Below, piece by piece: positions 1 to 7,801 of a DNA stretch of 36,793 bases. The stretch spans positions 1-36,793 of the forward strand of contig JADGRE010000030.1 of the NCBI GenBank assembly GCA_017881185.1, read 5' to 3'. Both the position numbers and the translations under genes were made by a program. Below the pieces are notes generated by a model. That model had not been told where the DNA came from. It did not search any database and was given only the letters and a program-made list of their open reading frames with translations. The stretch is from Pseudomonadota bacterium. GTDB taxonomy: Bacteria > Myxococcota_A > Polyangia > Polyangiales > JAFGIB01. The first letter of the stretch is position 1, and every line of letters starts with the position of its first letter.

Positions 1-630
1 GGCCTCGACACCGAGCAAGCCGCGCGCAACGAGCGCCTGGGCGCAAGCGTGGACTACGCCGCGATCACCGCGCAGCTGCGCTTCCTGCTCAGGCACTGTC
101 AGTTCCGCATGCTCGAGACCGCCGCGCACGCGCTGGCGCGTTACCTGCTCGCGCCGCCGGGTCTCGGGGAGCGGCGGGCGCAGATCGAGCACGTGCGTAT
201 TCGCTTGAGCAAGCCGGGTGCGCTCGCTGGCGTCGCGATTCCGTCGCTCGAGATCGAGCGTCCACGCCACTGGGTGCAGCTCGCGCACGAACACAAGAGC
301 TTCGGTGTGGTGGACGTGATCCACGAGACCCGCGACGCCGGCATTTACCGGCTGAACGTGGCGCCCGGTCGCTCGATCCCGCTGCACGTGCATCAGAGCA
401 TGCGCGAGGCGGAGATGGTGCTCAGTGATGGGCTGTCGTGTCAGCGCAGCGCGGTCGCCGCAGGCACGGTGCACGAGTGGCCCAAGGGCGCGGCCCACTG
501 CTACGACAATACTAGCGATCGCTACCAGACCATCCTGTGCGTGGATTGCCCGCGCTTCATCGACGCGGACGAGATCGCCGTGCAAGGCGAGCCCACGGCC
601 GTCGAGCCGCGCGCCAGGACGTGGCTGTGA
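1..630 (+). CDS. Dihydroneopterin aldolase (FolB)-like domain fused to a cupin, 5' partial
   Basis: The reading frame is open to the left edge, so the start lies outside the window. The first ~80 visible residues look like the second half of FolB: 'VDYAAI', a 'RMLETAAHALARYLL' helix and 'VRIRLSKPGAL' near the end of the fold. FolB converts 7,8-dihydroneopterin to 6-hydroxymethyl-dihydropterin in folate synthesis. About 20 residues later a second domain begins ('GIYRLNVAPGRSIPLHVHQ'), which reads as a small cupin barrel with an HxH metal-binding pair and a late His in 'GAAHCYDN'. A FolB-cupin fusion is unusual. The cupin may be regulatory or catalytic; nothing in the sequence decides. The stop codon overlaps the GTG start of the next gene (GTGA), indicating translational coupling. 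The FolB active-site N-terminal half cannot be inspected. Confidence 0.75.
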   Translation, partial: GLDTEQAARNERLGASVDYAAITAQLRFLLRHCQFRMLETAAHALARYLLAPPGLGERRAQIEHVRIRLSKPGALAGVAIPSLEIERPRHWVQLAHEHKSFGVVDVIHETRDAGIYRLNVAPGRSIPLHVHQSMREAEMVLSDGLSCQRSAVAAGTVHEWPKGAAHCYDNTSDRYQTILCVDCPRFIDADEIAVQGEPTAVEPRARTWL

Positions 631-1358
631 AGGTGCTCGTGACGGGCGCGAGCCGCGGCATCGGGCGCGCCGTCGCGTGCGCGTTGCACGGGCAGGGCGC
701 AGCGCTCGCGTTGTGCGGCCGTGATGCGGATGCGCTGTCGACGCTAGCAGCGCAGCTTCCTGGTGCGTGTGTGCTGGCCGGCGATCTGAGGGACGAGCGT
801 TATCTCGATGGGCTCGTGGACCGGGCAGCCGAGGCGCTGTCGGGCCTCGATGCTCTGGTCAACTGCGCCGGCATCGTGCGCTATTCGGCTGCGATGGAGC
901 TCAGCCGCGCCGAGCTCGCAGATCAGTTGCACGTGAACTTCGTCGCGCCGCTGGTCCTCACGCAGCATGCGGCAGCCCAGATGCGCCGCGCCGCGCGTGG
1001 TGGCGCCGTGGTGAATGTGGCGAGCACGCTCGGGCTCAAACCGGCACTGCACACCGCGGCCTATGCGGCTTCCAAGGCTGCGCTCATCTCGATGACGCGG
1101 GCGTTCGCGCTGGAGCTGGGGCCGCTGGGCATCCGTGTCAATGCGGTCGCCCCTGGTGTCATCGACACCGAGATGGTGCGCGTCTGCCGCCCCGGCGCTG
1201 ACGCGGATGCACAAGCGCAGGCGCTGCGTCAGCTGCATCTGCTCGGTAGACTCGGCACGCCCGAGGAAGTCGCTCACGCGGTGCTGTACCTGTTGGAAGC
1301 CCGTTTCGTCACCGGCAGTGTGCTGGTGGTGGACGGTGGGCTGCTCGTCGCCAGCTGA
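627..1358 (+). CDS. Short-chain dehydrogenase/reductase (FabG-like)
   Basis: Classical SDR of 243 residues. Visible motifs: the NAD(P)-binding TGASRGIG at residues 6-13, 'NCAG' in place of NNAG, catalytic Ser133 and the YxxxK pair Tyr146/Lys150 ('YAASK'), and a C-terminal 'GSVLVVDGG' typical of FabG/3-oxoacyl-ACP reductase relatives. The GTG at 627 overlaps the TGA of the FolB-cupin gene; a GTG at 621 adds two residues and is equally possible. A longer in-frame extension to an ATG at 537 lies wholly inside the upstream gene and does not look like protein. Linkage to a pterin enzyme invites a pteridine-reductase role, but the nucleotide-binding loop lacks the TGxxxRxG form of those enzymes, so FabG-like substrate use is more likely. 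Substrate unknown. Confidence 0.9.
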   Translation: MKVLVTGASRGIGRAVACALHGQGAALALCGRDADALSTLAAQLPGACVLAGDLRDERYLDGLVDRAAEALSGLDALVNCAGIVRYSAAMELSRAELADQLHVNFVAPLVLTQHAAAQMRRAARGGAVVNVASTLGLKPALHTAAYAASKAALISMTRAFALELGPLGIRVNAVAPGVIDTEMVRVCRPGADADAQAQALRQLHLLGRLGTPEEVAHAVLYLLEARFVTGSVLVVDGGLLVAS

Positions 1359-1362
1359 CGGC

Positions 1363-3810
1363 TCAGCCGCTGCAGCAGAATAGACCGCAAGCCATGCCAC
1401 AGCCGCCGCAGTTGGCGTTGTTGGTGCGCGCGGTGCCCGGCACGCATGGCCAAGGGAAGCAGATGCCACCGGTGTCGGTGCACTTGCCGCTGCAGCAGGT
1501 GAAGCCATTGCTGCAATCGCTGTTTTGAGTGCAAAGGCACTGGCCGTTCGTGCACGTCGAGCTGCCGATGCACTTGGTGCCGCAGCTGCCGCAGTGCGCG
1601 GGCGTGCTGAGCGCGCTCTCGCAGCCGTCGGTGGCATCGTTGTTGCAGTTGTCGAAGCCGCTGTCGCAAGCCGTCAGCAGACACTGCCCGGTCCAGCAAG
1701 TTGCCGTGGCGTGTGCGGGCGCGCACGCCTTGTTGCAGCTGCCACAGTCGTTCAGCGTGGCCAGCGGACGCTCGCAGCCGTTCTGGGGGTTGCCATCGCA
1801 GTCGCCCCAGCCTGCGGCGCAGACCAGGCTCTTGCACGTGCCGGCGCTGCAGCTCCCAGCGCTCACGTGGGGCAGCGCGCTGCAGTCGTTGCCGCAGGCA
1901 CCGCAGTTCTTGTTGGCCGTCAGGTCGGTCTCGCAGCCATTGGCCGCCTGCTTGTCGCAATCGGCTCGGCCGTTCTGGCACACGTACTGGCACGCGCCCG
2001 CGCTGCAGCCGGACGATTGGGTGTAGGGCAGGCCACGGCAGTCGTTGCCACACGACCCGCAGTGATCGGGCAGGCTCAGGTCGGACTCGCAGCCGTCGGC
2101 CATGCTCGCGTTGCAGTTGCCGCGGCCGGCGCTGCACATGCCCAGCGCGCAGCTGCCGCTCGCGCAAGTGGCTTGCGCGTTGGGGATGGAGCAGCTCTGG
2201 CCACAGCCGCCGCAATCGCTGAGCGTGCGGGTGTCGACCTCGCAGCCGTTGGTCACGTCGCCGTCGCAATCGGCGTAGCCAGTGTTGCACTTGCCGATCG
2301 CGCACGCGCCGACCGTGCAGGCCGCAGTGGCATGCGCGAAGGGCCCGCAGACGTTGCCGCACACGCCGCAGTTGCTCGCGCTCGAGAGGTCCACCTCGCA
2401 GCCATTGGTGGTCATGCCGTCGCAGTCAGCCTTGCCCGCAGCGCAGACCTGGCTCGTGCAGCGACCGCCCGCACACAGCGTGGTGCTGCCCGAACAAGCG
2501 TGCCCGCACTGCCCGCAGTTGGCGGCGTCGGTGGCGAGCGAGCGACACATATCTCCTGCCGCGCACTGCGCGAACCCGGGCACGCAGCCCACGAGCGCGC
2601 ACTGGCCCGCGTTGCACTGCGTGACCGTGTTGGCCAGCACGCACGAATTGCCGCAGCTTCCGCAGTCCGTGAGTCTCGTCAGATCGGTTTCGCAGCCGTT
2701 GGCGGCCGTCTGATCGCAGTCGGCGAACCCTGCCTTGCAACCGTTTTCGAGTGCGCCGGCCTGGCAGCCTGCTTTTCCGCCGGGGCAGCTGTGATCGATG
2801 GCGCAGGCTGCCGGCGCTTTGCTGGTGTCACAGATGGGCGCAGTCACGTTGGGCAGTGCGCACTGCACCGAACAGGTGCCGCAGTGCGCGGTCGAGTCGA
2901 GCGTGGCTTCGCAGCCGTCGGCCACCAAGCCGTTGCAGTCCACGAAGGCGCCGTCGCAGCTGTCGATTACGCACTGGCCACTGTCGCACTTGCCCACGGC
3001 GTTGCCGGGTGCGCAGGCCTGGCGGCACTGGCCGCAGTGCTTGAGCGTATCGAGCGGTTGCTCGCAGCCGTTCTGCGCTTTCGTGTCGCAGTCACCGAAG
3101 GCGCCCACGCAGGCCGCGACGCCGCACTGCCCATTGCTCTCGCAGCCCGCTGTGGCATTGGCGGTTGCGCTGCAGGTGTTGCGACAGCGCCCGCAGTTGG
3201 CGGTGCTGTTCAGCGCGGTCTCGCAGCCGTTGTCGGAGCTGCCGTCGCAATCGCCGAAGCCGGCCTCGCAATGCGCGAGACCACAACGTCCGAGCACGCA
3301 CGCTGCCTGGCCGTGTGCCAGGTGACACGCTGCGCCGCACAGTCCGCAGTGCTCGGGTGAATCGAGGCGCGCCTCGCAGCCGTCATCCGCGCTGCCGTCG
3401 CAATCGGCATAGGGTGCGTCGCAGCCGGTCAGAAAGCAGACGCCGCTCACGCACGCGGTCGAAGCGTGCGGGCGCGTGCAGCTGGCGAACTCGGGGTCGG
3501 TGCTGCACTCGGTCGCGAGTGTGGCGTCCGGCGTGTGTGTCGCGGCGTCGGTGGGCGGTCCGGAATCGACCACCAGGTGTCCTGATTGTTGCCCGGAGTC
3601 GGGGTTGTCGCCGTGCACCGCGAGCAGCTTCGAGTCGTAGGCACTGCAGCCAGCGGCCAGCAGTGCGACTAACGAGGAGGCGATCGAGTAGGCAATCGAC
3701 CTCCCACCGAACGCTGTACGCGATCGGACGAGGGTGACGAGGCCCTGCGAGCACACACTGGTTTCGTACCACCCGCGCCGCCCGCTGGCCAGTGGCCGTG
3801 GTCCCCTCAC
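1363..3810 (-). CDS. Cys-rich tandem-repeat lipoprotein
   Basis: Predicted exported lipoprotein of up to 815 residues. A hydrophobic stretch ends in the lipobox 'LLAAGC' (Cys at residue 55 from the first start), followed by a Gly/Asp/Pro-rich tether and then about twelve repeats of roughly 50 residues with the pattern C-x4-DCD-x6-NGCE-x8-CG-x-CG-x2-C-x8-C-x4-C. The end is a shorter Cys variant ('GLFCCSG'). Repeats of this type are frequent in large myxobacterial secreted proteins; disulphide-stabilised surface stalks are a reasonable inference, not shown. The first possible start, GTG at 3810, overlaps the TGA of the YceI-like gene (GTGA). A GTG at 3756 gives a more normal 37-residue signal peptide and may be the true start. 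The high Cys density leaves long open frames on the other strand, which I regard as shadows. Confidence 0.85.
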   Translation of the reverse strand: MRGPRPLASGRRGWYETSVCSQGLVTLVRSRTAFGGRSIAYSIASSLVALLAAGCSAYDSKLLAVHGDNPDSGQQSGHLVVDSGPPTDAATHTPDATLATECSTDPEFASCTRPHASTACVSGVCFLTGCDAPYADCDGSADDGCEARLDSPEHCGLCGAACHLAHGQAACVLGRCGLAHCEAGFGDCDGSSDNGCETALNSTANCGRCRNTCSATANATAGCESNGQCGVAACVGAFGDCDTKAQNGCEQPLDTLKHCGQCRQACAPGNAVGKCDSGQCVIDSCDGAFVDCNGLVADGCEATLDSTAHCGTCSVQCALPNVTAPICDTSKAPAACAIDHSCPGGKAGCQAGALENGCKAGFADCDQTAANGCETDLTRLTDCGSCGNSCVLANTVTQCNAGQCALVGCVPGFAQCAAGDMCRSLATDAANCGQCGHACSGSTTLCAGGRCTSQVCAAGKADCDGMTTNGCEVDLSSASNCGVCGNVCGPFAHATAACTVGACAIGKCNTGYADCDGDVTNGCEVDTRTLSDCGGCGQSCSIPNAQATCASGSCALGMCSAGRGNCNASMADGCESDLSLPDHCGSCGNDCRGLPYTQSSGCSAGACQYVCQNGRADCDKQAANGCETDLTANKNCGACGNDCSALPHVSAGSCSAGTCKSLVCAAGWGDCDGNPQNGCERPLATLNDCGSCNKACAPAHATATCWTGQCLLTACDSGFDNCNNDATDGCESALSTPAHCGSCGTKCIGSSTCTNGQCLCTQNSDCSNGFTCCSGKCTDTGGICFPWPCVPGTARTNNANCGGCGMACGLFCCSG

Positions 3811-4367
3811 GACGCAGTCCAGTGCACGCCGTCAGCGGCAGCCAGCAGCGCTGCCGAAGTCTGTCCATCGGTGTGTAAGCGAAGGCGTACCACCACGCGG
3901 TCTTGTAGGCGGATGGCGCCTGCCAGCGCCTTGTAAGGCGCGATGCCGAAGCTGCTCGGCGCGAAGCTGGCTTCGGCGACCAACGTATCGCCATCGCGGC
4001 TGACCGCCACCTGCAGCGCGTGGCGAATGCCGTGCAGCTCGAGGGAGCCGTCGATGCGCTGCTGGTCGTCGGCTTGGCTCACTTGGCCCTCGAAGCGAAT
4101 GTCCGCAAACGCGGTCGCCTGCAGGATCTCGTCGCGCACGGTATTTTCGACCTTGTGCTTGTCGTGATCGGAGAGCCCGGCAAGGTCGATGCGCTCGTCG
4201 TGAGCCACGCCATCGACGCGCAGCGAGCCGGCGCCGAAGCGCGCGCGCACCAGCGAGCCCTTCAAGTCGATCGCAGCGTCGTGCGCGGACAGGCGAAGAT
4301 CATGCGTCAGTCGGGCCAAGAGACCGTCCTTGAACGTGAACACTCGAATGTCTGCGTGCCAGGGCAT
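3807..4367 (-). CDS. YceI-like domain protein
   Basis: 186 residues from ATG 4367, beginning 'MPWHADIRVFTFKDG' and continuing 'LTHDLRLSAHDAAIDL', then alternating strands with 'HGIRHALQVAVSRDG' and a C-terminal 'FGIAPYKALAGAIRLQDRV'. This is the plan of the YceI family, a lipocalin-like barrel known in some members to bind polyisoprenoids. No signal peptide is seen with this start, so a cytoplasmic location is implied, unlike E. coli YceI. An in-frame ATG at 4394 would add nine residues. The frame stays open upstream to 4733 but that part is Cys/Arg-rich and not family-like. The stop is shared with the possible GTG start of the downstream Cys-rich lipoprotein, so the two may be one operon. 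No clear Shine-Dalgarno precedes either ATG. Confidence 0.75.
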   Translation of the reverse strand: MPWHADIRVFTFKDGLLARLTHDLRLSAHDAAIDLKGSLVRARFGAGSLRVDGVAHDERIDLAGLSDHDKHKVENTVRDEILQATAFADIRFEGQVSQADDQQRIDGSLELHGIRHALQVAVSRDGDTLVAEASFAPSSFGIAPYKALAGAIRLQDRVVVRLRLHTDGQTSAALLAAADGVHWTAS

Positions 4368-4862
4368 GGCAAGAGCGTACACCCGGACTCCCATGCGTCG
4401 AATCCGGGCGCGGCCGCCGGATCGCTGCGTGCGTAGCTGCGACGCGGCGCAGTTGGCGAGCAACGCCGTGCACTCGCGGTCGTTGCACACGAGCGCCGAG
4501 CAACGGTCGGCGTCCGACTGGCATACATGGCCTCGGCCACACGCGAACGCATCCCAACGTGGGACATGAACGACCTGTGCGAGGGCATGCCTGAAAGCTC
4601 TGGCGTGCGCAAGCGAGCTTCTGAAATCACGAGCAATTACGCATATATATACCATAATCACCAAGCGTTGTGGCAACCCAGCTCGGCGCAAGCCAGCTGT
4701 GCGCAATCCGTACATGGTGATCGGCAGGCCCAATCGAAGTCGGTTGGAGACGCTTTGCTCGGCGGGCGCACGCAGCCGCGCAGGGTTGCGGGCCCATGGC
4801 TCAGTGCTTATGCATGCAGCGCTCGGTCGCAGCTGTGGGCTGCCCCCTCTCGGAGGAGACGC
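4368..4862. other. Gene-free divergent interval with an AT-rich island
   Basis: About 495 bases separate the leftward YceI-like gene from the rightward protease gene, and I find no convincing coding sequence here. The clearest signal is an AT-rich stretch at about 4621-4670 ('catatatatacc'), striking in this GC-rich background. On the minus strand it can be read as TTGCCA, an 18-base spacer and GTATAT, a plausible sigma-70-type promoter for the YceI-like gene, but that leaves a leader of some 270 bases. On the plus strand I could not place a good -35 partner for a protease promoter. Confidence 0.4.
4852..4859 (+). promoter_or_regulatory. Shine-Dalgarno site that sets the HtrA start
   Basis: GGAGGAGA ends three bases before GTG 4863. 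It is the only strong ribosome-binding site near the protease N-terminus and coincides with the start of a hydrophobic signal sequence, so it overrides the longer upstream in-frame ATGs (from 4527), which would add over 110 residues of low-quality sequence. Confidence 0.75.
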
Positions 4863-6314
4863 GTGCGCGCTTGGATCGGTCTGTCGCTCGTGCTGGTGCT
4901 CTCGCTGGCTTGCACCTCGGCTCTGGGCAACGAGCCCGGCAAGCCGCCTGCGGCCACACAGGCTCTTCCTGCTCCGCAGCCATCAGCTGCAGGCTCGGGC
5001 ATGGCCGCCGCCGAGTCGCTGCAGAGCGCGTTCATTCAAGTCGCCGAGCGCGTGTCCAAGTCGGTCGTCGCGATCCGAGTCGAGTCACGCCGCAAGGTGG
5101 ACAACCCGCTGCGAGGCTTTCCCTTCGGCGAGTGGTTCGGCATGCCCGAGGGTCCTGCGCGCGACCAGTACCAGGTGCAACACGGCACAGGCTCCGGCTT
5201 CGTGATTCGCGCGGACGGCTACATCCTCACCAACCGGCACGTGGTCGAGAACGCGAGCCGCGTCGAGGTGGTGTTCCGTGACGGCAGCAAAGTCGTGGGT
5301 CAAACGGTGGGTGTCGACGAAGCGACCGACCTGGCCATGGTCAAGGTCGACCGCAAGAATCTACAATCCGCGGTGCTCGGCGACTCGAGCAAGGCGCGCC
5401 CCGGTCAGTGGGTGCTGGCAATCGGTTCGCCCTTCGGTCTCGACTACACGGTCACGGTCGGCGTGGTGAGCGCGACCGGCCGCGGCGGCGTGGGCATGAA
5501 CGAGATCGAGGACTACCTGCAGACCGACGCCAGCATCAACCCCGGCAACTCCGGCGGGCCGCTCGTCAACCTGCAGGGCGAGGTGCTCGGCATCAACACC
5601 ATGATCGTGGGGCAGGGCACCGGCATCGGCTTTGCGATCGCCTCGAACATCGCGCGCAACGTGGCCGACCAACTGGTCAGCAAGGGCAGCGTGCACCGCG
5701 CGTATATCGGAGTGGCGTTCCAGGAGCTCACGCCGGAGCTTGCGAAGAGCTTCGGGCTCGAGGGCAAGAGCGGCGCGCTGGTGAGCAGTGTCGTCAGCGG
5801 CGGGCCAGCCGAAAAGACCGGCATCGTGCCCGGCGACGTGATCGTGAGCGTCGACGGCAAGGCCATCGGCGAGGGCCGCGACTTGATGCGCTTGGTGCTG
5901 CAGAAGCCGATCGGCGCGAAGATCAGCATCGGCGTGGTGCACGACAAGAAAGAGCGCAGCCTGGCGCTGGTGACCGTGGAACGCCCCAACGACGCGCAGG
6001 CGCGCGATCACGCAAACGGCGGGCCTGCCGAGGGCAACGCGCACAACGCGGGCGTGCGCCTGCAAGCGCTCACGCCAGAGCTGGCGAAACAGCTCGGCTA
6101 CGAGGGAAGCACGGGCGTCGTGGTGGCAGACCTCAAACGCGGATCGACGGCTGAGCGCGCAGGGTTGCAACAAGGCGACGTCATCGTCGAAGCAGACCGC
6201 AAGGCCGTGCGCACGGTTGCCGACCTCGACGCGGCGCTGGAGGATGGCTCGGCGCTGTTGCGCGTGCGCCGCCACGACGCGGCGCTGTACCTCGTGCTCT
6301 CGAAAGAAGACTGA
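4863..6314 (+). CDS. HtrA/DegP-family periplasmic serine endoprotease
   Basis: 483 residues starting at GTG 4863 after a strong Shine-Dalgarno. A hydrophobic N-terminus (about residues 4-20) is followed by a Pro/Ala linker, as expected for a secreted or membrane-anchored Deg protease. The trypsin-like catalytic triad is complete: His126 in 'TNRHVV', Asp156 in 'ATDLAMV' and Ser230 in 'NPGNSGGP'. Two PDZ domains follow, roughly 275-345 ('YIGVAFQELTPELAKSFGL') and 390-475 ('GVRLQALTPELAKQLGY'); their opening strands resemble each other. The family degrades or refolds misfolded envelope proteins, often under envelope-stress control. Cys17 does not sit in a good lipobox, so a cleaved signal peptide or a membrane anchor are both possible. 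A thioesterase gene follows 13 bases downstream and may be co-transcribed. Confidence 0.95.
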   Translation: MRAWIGLSLVLVLSLACTSALGNEPGKPPAATQALPAPQPSAAGSGMAAAESLQSAFIQVAERVSKSVVAIRVESRRKVDNPLRGFPFGEWFGMPEGPARDQYQVQHGTGSGFVIRADGYILTNRHVVENASRVEVVFRDGSKVVGQTVGVDEATDLAMVKVDRKNLQSAVLGDSSKARPGQWVLAIGSPFGLDYTVTVGVVSATGRGGVGMNEIEDYLQTDASINPGNSGGPLVNLQGEVLGINTMIVGQGTGIGFAIASNIARNVADQLVSKGSVHRAYIGVAFQELTPELAKSFGLEGKSGALVSSVVSGGPAEKTGIVPGDVIVSVDGKAIGEGRDLMRLVLQKPIGAKISIGVVHDKKERSLALVTVERPNDAQARDHANGGPAEGNAHNAGVRLQALTPELAKQLGYEGSTGVVVADLKRGSTAERAGLQQGDVIVEADRKAVRTVADLDAALEDGSALLRVRRHDAALYLVLSKED

Positions 6315-6327
6315 GACGCCGACGCGC

Positions 6328-6774
6328 ATGCCAGCCAACGTCCACCTGTCGCCCGAGTTTCGGATGGAGATCGTCGCCGACGCCGCCGACATCGACGAGC
6401 TGCAGCACGTCTCGAACATCGCGTACGTGCGCTGGATCCAGGATGCCGCTGCGGCGCACTCGGCTGCGGTCGGCTTCGCCTGGCCGGACTATCAACGCAT
6501 CGGCGGCATGTTCGTGGTGCGCAAGCACGAGATCGAGTACCTCGTGCCGGCGTTGCTCGGCGACCGCATCGAGCTCGTGACCTGGGTGAGCGAGCTGCGC
6601 GGGGCGACCTCGCGCCGGCAGACACGCGTCGTGCGCAAGCACGATCAGGTCGAGCTGGCCCGTGCGAGCACCCTGTGGGCCTACGTGGCAGCTGACACGG
6701 GACGGCCCAGCCGCGTTCCGAAGGAAGTCCAGCTTGCGTTTCTGGGTGTGGCAGTCGGCCGCGGGGCGAGCTGA
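6328..6774 (+). CDS. Hot-dog fold acyl-CoA thioesterase (4HBT/FadM-like)
   Basis: 148 residues from ATG 6328, starting 13 bases after the protease stop. The N-terminal signature 'DIDELQHVSNIAYVRWIQDA' matches the 4HBT thioesterase motif, with Asp23 in the place of the catalytic carboxylate followed by H27 and N30. The central segment 'GGMFVVRKHEIEYLVPALLGDRIELVTWV' forms the expected strands of the hot-dog sheet. Such enzymes hydrolyse acyl-CoA or acyl-ACP thioesters, usually as tetramers in the cytoplasm; substrate chain length cannot be told. Other acyl-CoA enzymes occur further along the window (hydratase-2-like at 12639 and hydroxyacyl-CoA dehydrogenase-like at 29996), but the direct neighbour is a protease, so no pathway is implied. 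Confidence 0.88.
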   Translation: MPANVHLSPEFRMEIVADAADIDELQHVSNIAYVRWIQDAAAAHSAAVGFAWPDYQRIGGMFVVRKHEIEYLVPALLGDRIELVTWVSELRGATSRRQTRVVRKHDQVELARASTLWAYVAADTGRPSRVPKEVQLAFLGVAVGRGAS

Positions 6775-6796
6775 ATCGACGCCGCGCTATCGTGGG

Positions 6797-7699
6797 CTAG
6801 CGCCTGCGGTATTCGGCTTCGAGGCTCGGCGTTGCATCGCTGACCACGCGGCCTTGCTCGACGAGATGCAAAAGGTGAGCAAGCACCGAGCGCGCGGCAG
6901 CTGGATACAAGAACGTGGGCACCCCCACGTAGATGATGGGCAACATCGCTTCGATCCGCGACACGCCGGCGTCGAGACAGCCGAGGATCTGCCGCTCGCG
7001 CGCCTTGCGATGCTCGATGAAACCGCTCACGAAGCGCTTGGTTTCGGTGATGGGTGCGCCGTGCGTAGGGAAGTAGCGCGTGTCGTCGCGCTCCAGCAGG
7101 CGCGAGAGGCTGGCAAGGTACTGGCCCATGTCGCCGTCGGGCGGCGAGATCACGGTGGTGGCCCAGCCCATCACGTGGTCGCCCGTGAACAGCGCACGCT
7201 GCCCGCGCAATCCGAAACACAGGTGGTTCGAGCAATGGCCGGGCGTGTGCACGGCTTCGAGCTCGAAGCCCACGCCTTCGATCACGTCGCCGTCGCGCAG
7301 CGTCAGGTCGGGAACGAAGTCGAGATCCGCGCCGGCTTCGACCTCTTCACCTTGTTGGTAGCGACCTTGCGCATGCGGGCCAAAACCGTAGCTCCGCGCG
7401 CCGGTGCGTGCCTTCAAGGCACGTGCACCTGGCGAGTGGTCGACATGGGTGTGCGTCACCAGGATGTGCGAGATTTCTTCAGCGCCGAGGCCTGCGAGCA
7501 AGGCGTCGATGTGCTCAGGTAGATCCGGCCCGGGATCCACGACGGCGACGCGGCTGTGACCGACCACGTACGTACCGCTGCCGAGGTGCGTAAATGGGCC
7601 GGGATTGTTCGCGACCAATCGGCGCACGCCGGGCGCGACCTGCTCCAGCACGCCGTACTGGAAACGCAGCTCTTTCACGAACGGGATGGCGTCGGGCAT
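6797..7699 (-). CDS. Metallo-beta-lactamase-fold hydrolase (LACTB2-like)
   Basis: 300 residues from ATG 7699, preceded by AAGGGAAGA at suitable spacing, which decides against the longer frame. The metal-binding motif HxHxDH is present in 'VTHTHVDHSPGA', followed by 'VHTPGHCSNHLCF', 'LFTGDHVMGW' (bridging Asp) and 'FPTHGAPI' for the last His. The C-terminal ~80 residues ('RKARERQILGCLDAG' to 'VLAHLLHLVEQGRV') are helical and resemble the winged-helix-like tail of LACTB2-type proteins. Family members include endoribonucleases and thioester or lactone hydrolases, so the substrate is open. It is divergent from lon with about 100 bases between the starts, so the two could share a control region. 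It is convergent with the thioesterase gene. Confidence 0.88.
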   Translation of the reverse strand: MPDAIPFVKELRFQYGVLEQVAPGVRRLVANNPGPFTHLGSGTYVVGHSRVAVVDPGPDLPEHIDALLAGLGAEEISHILVTHTHVDHSPGARALKARTGARSYGFGPHAQGRYQQGEEVEAGADLDFVPDLTLRDGDVIEGVGFELEAVHTPGHCSNHLCFGLRGQRALFTGDHVMGWATTVISPPDGDMGQYLASLSRLLERDDTRYFPTHGAPITETKRFVSGFIEHRKARERQILGCLDAGVSRIEAMLPIIYVGVPTFLYPAAARSVLAHLLHLVEQGRVVSDATPSLEAEYRRR

Positions 7700-7801
7700 C
7701 GCGAATCTTCCCTTAGGTAGCACGCCGGCTTGTCAGCACGAAACGGATGGTTAGCTTGCTTAGAGCTGCGGCACCCCCTGCCGTCGCCGAGGCAAGCATA
7801 C

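Noticed and set aside
1525..3360. 611-residue plus-strand open frame rich in Ala and Val
   Set aside because: It is antisense to the Cys-repeat lipoprotein. The periodic Cys/Gly codons remove stops on the other strand and the product has a monotonous composition with no motif.
3721..3733. CGATCGGACGAGG also found at 12061-12073
   Set aside because: A 13-base match of GC-rich sequence in unrelated contexts; not enough to call a repeat family.
4368..4733. Upstream extension of the YceI-like frame, with a Cys-rich stretch 'CGRGHVCQSDADRCSALVC'
   Set aside because: The family begins at 'MPWHADIRVF'. The Cys stretch is curious but has no start site or known fold; kept as non-coding.
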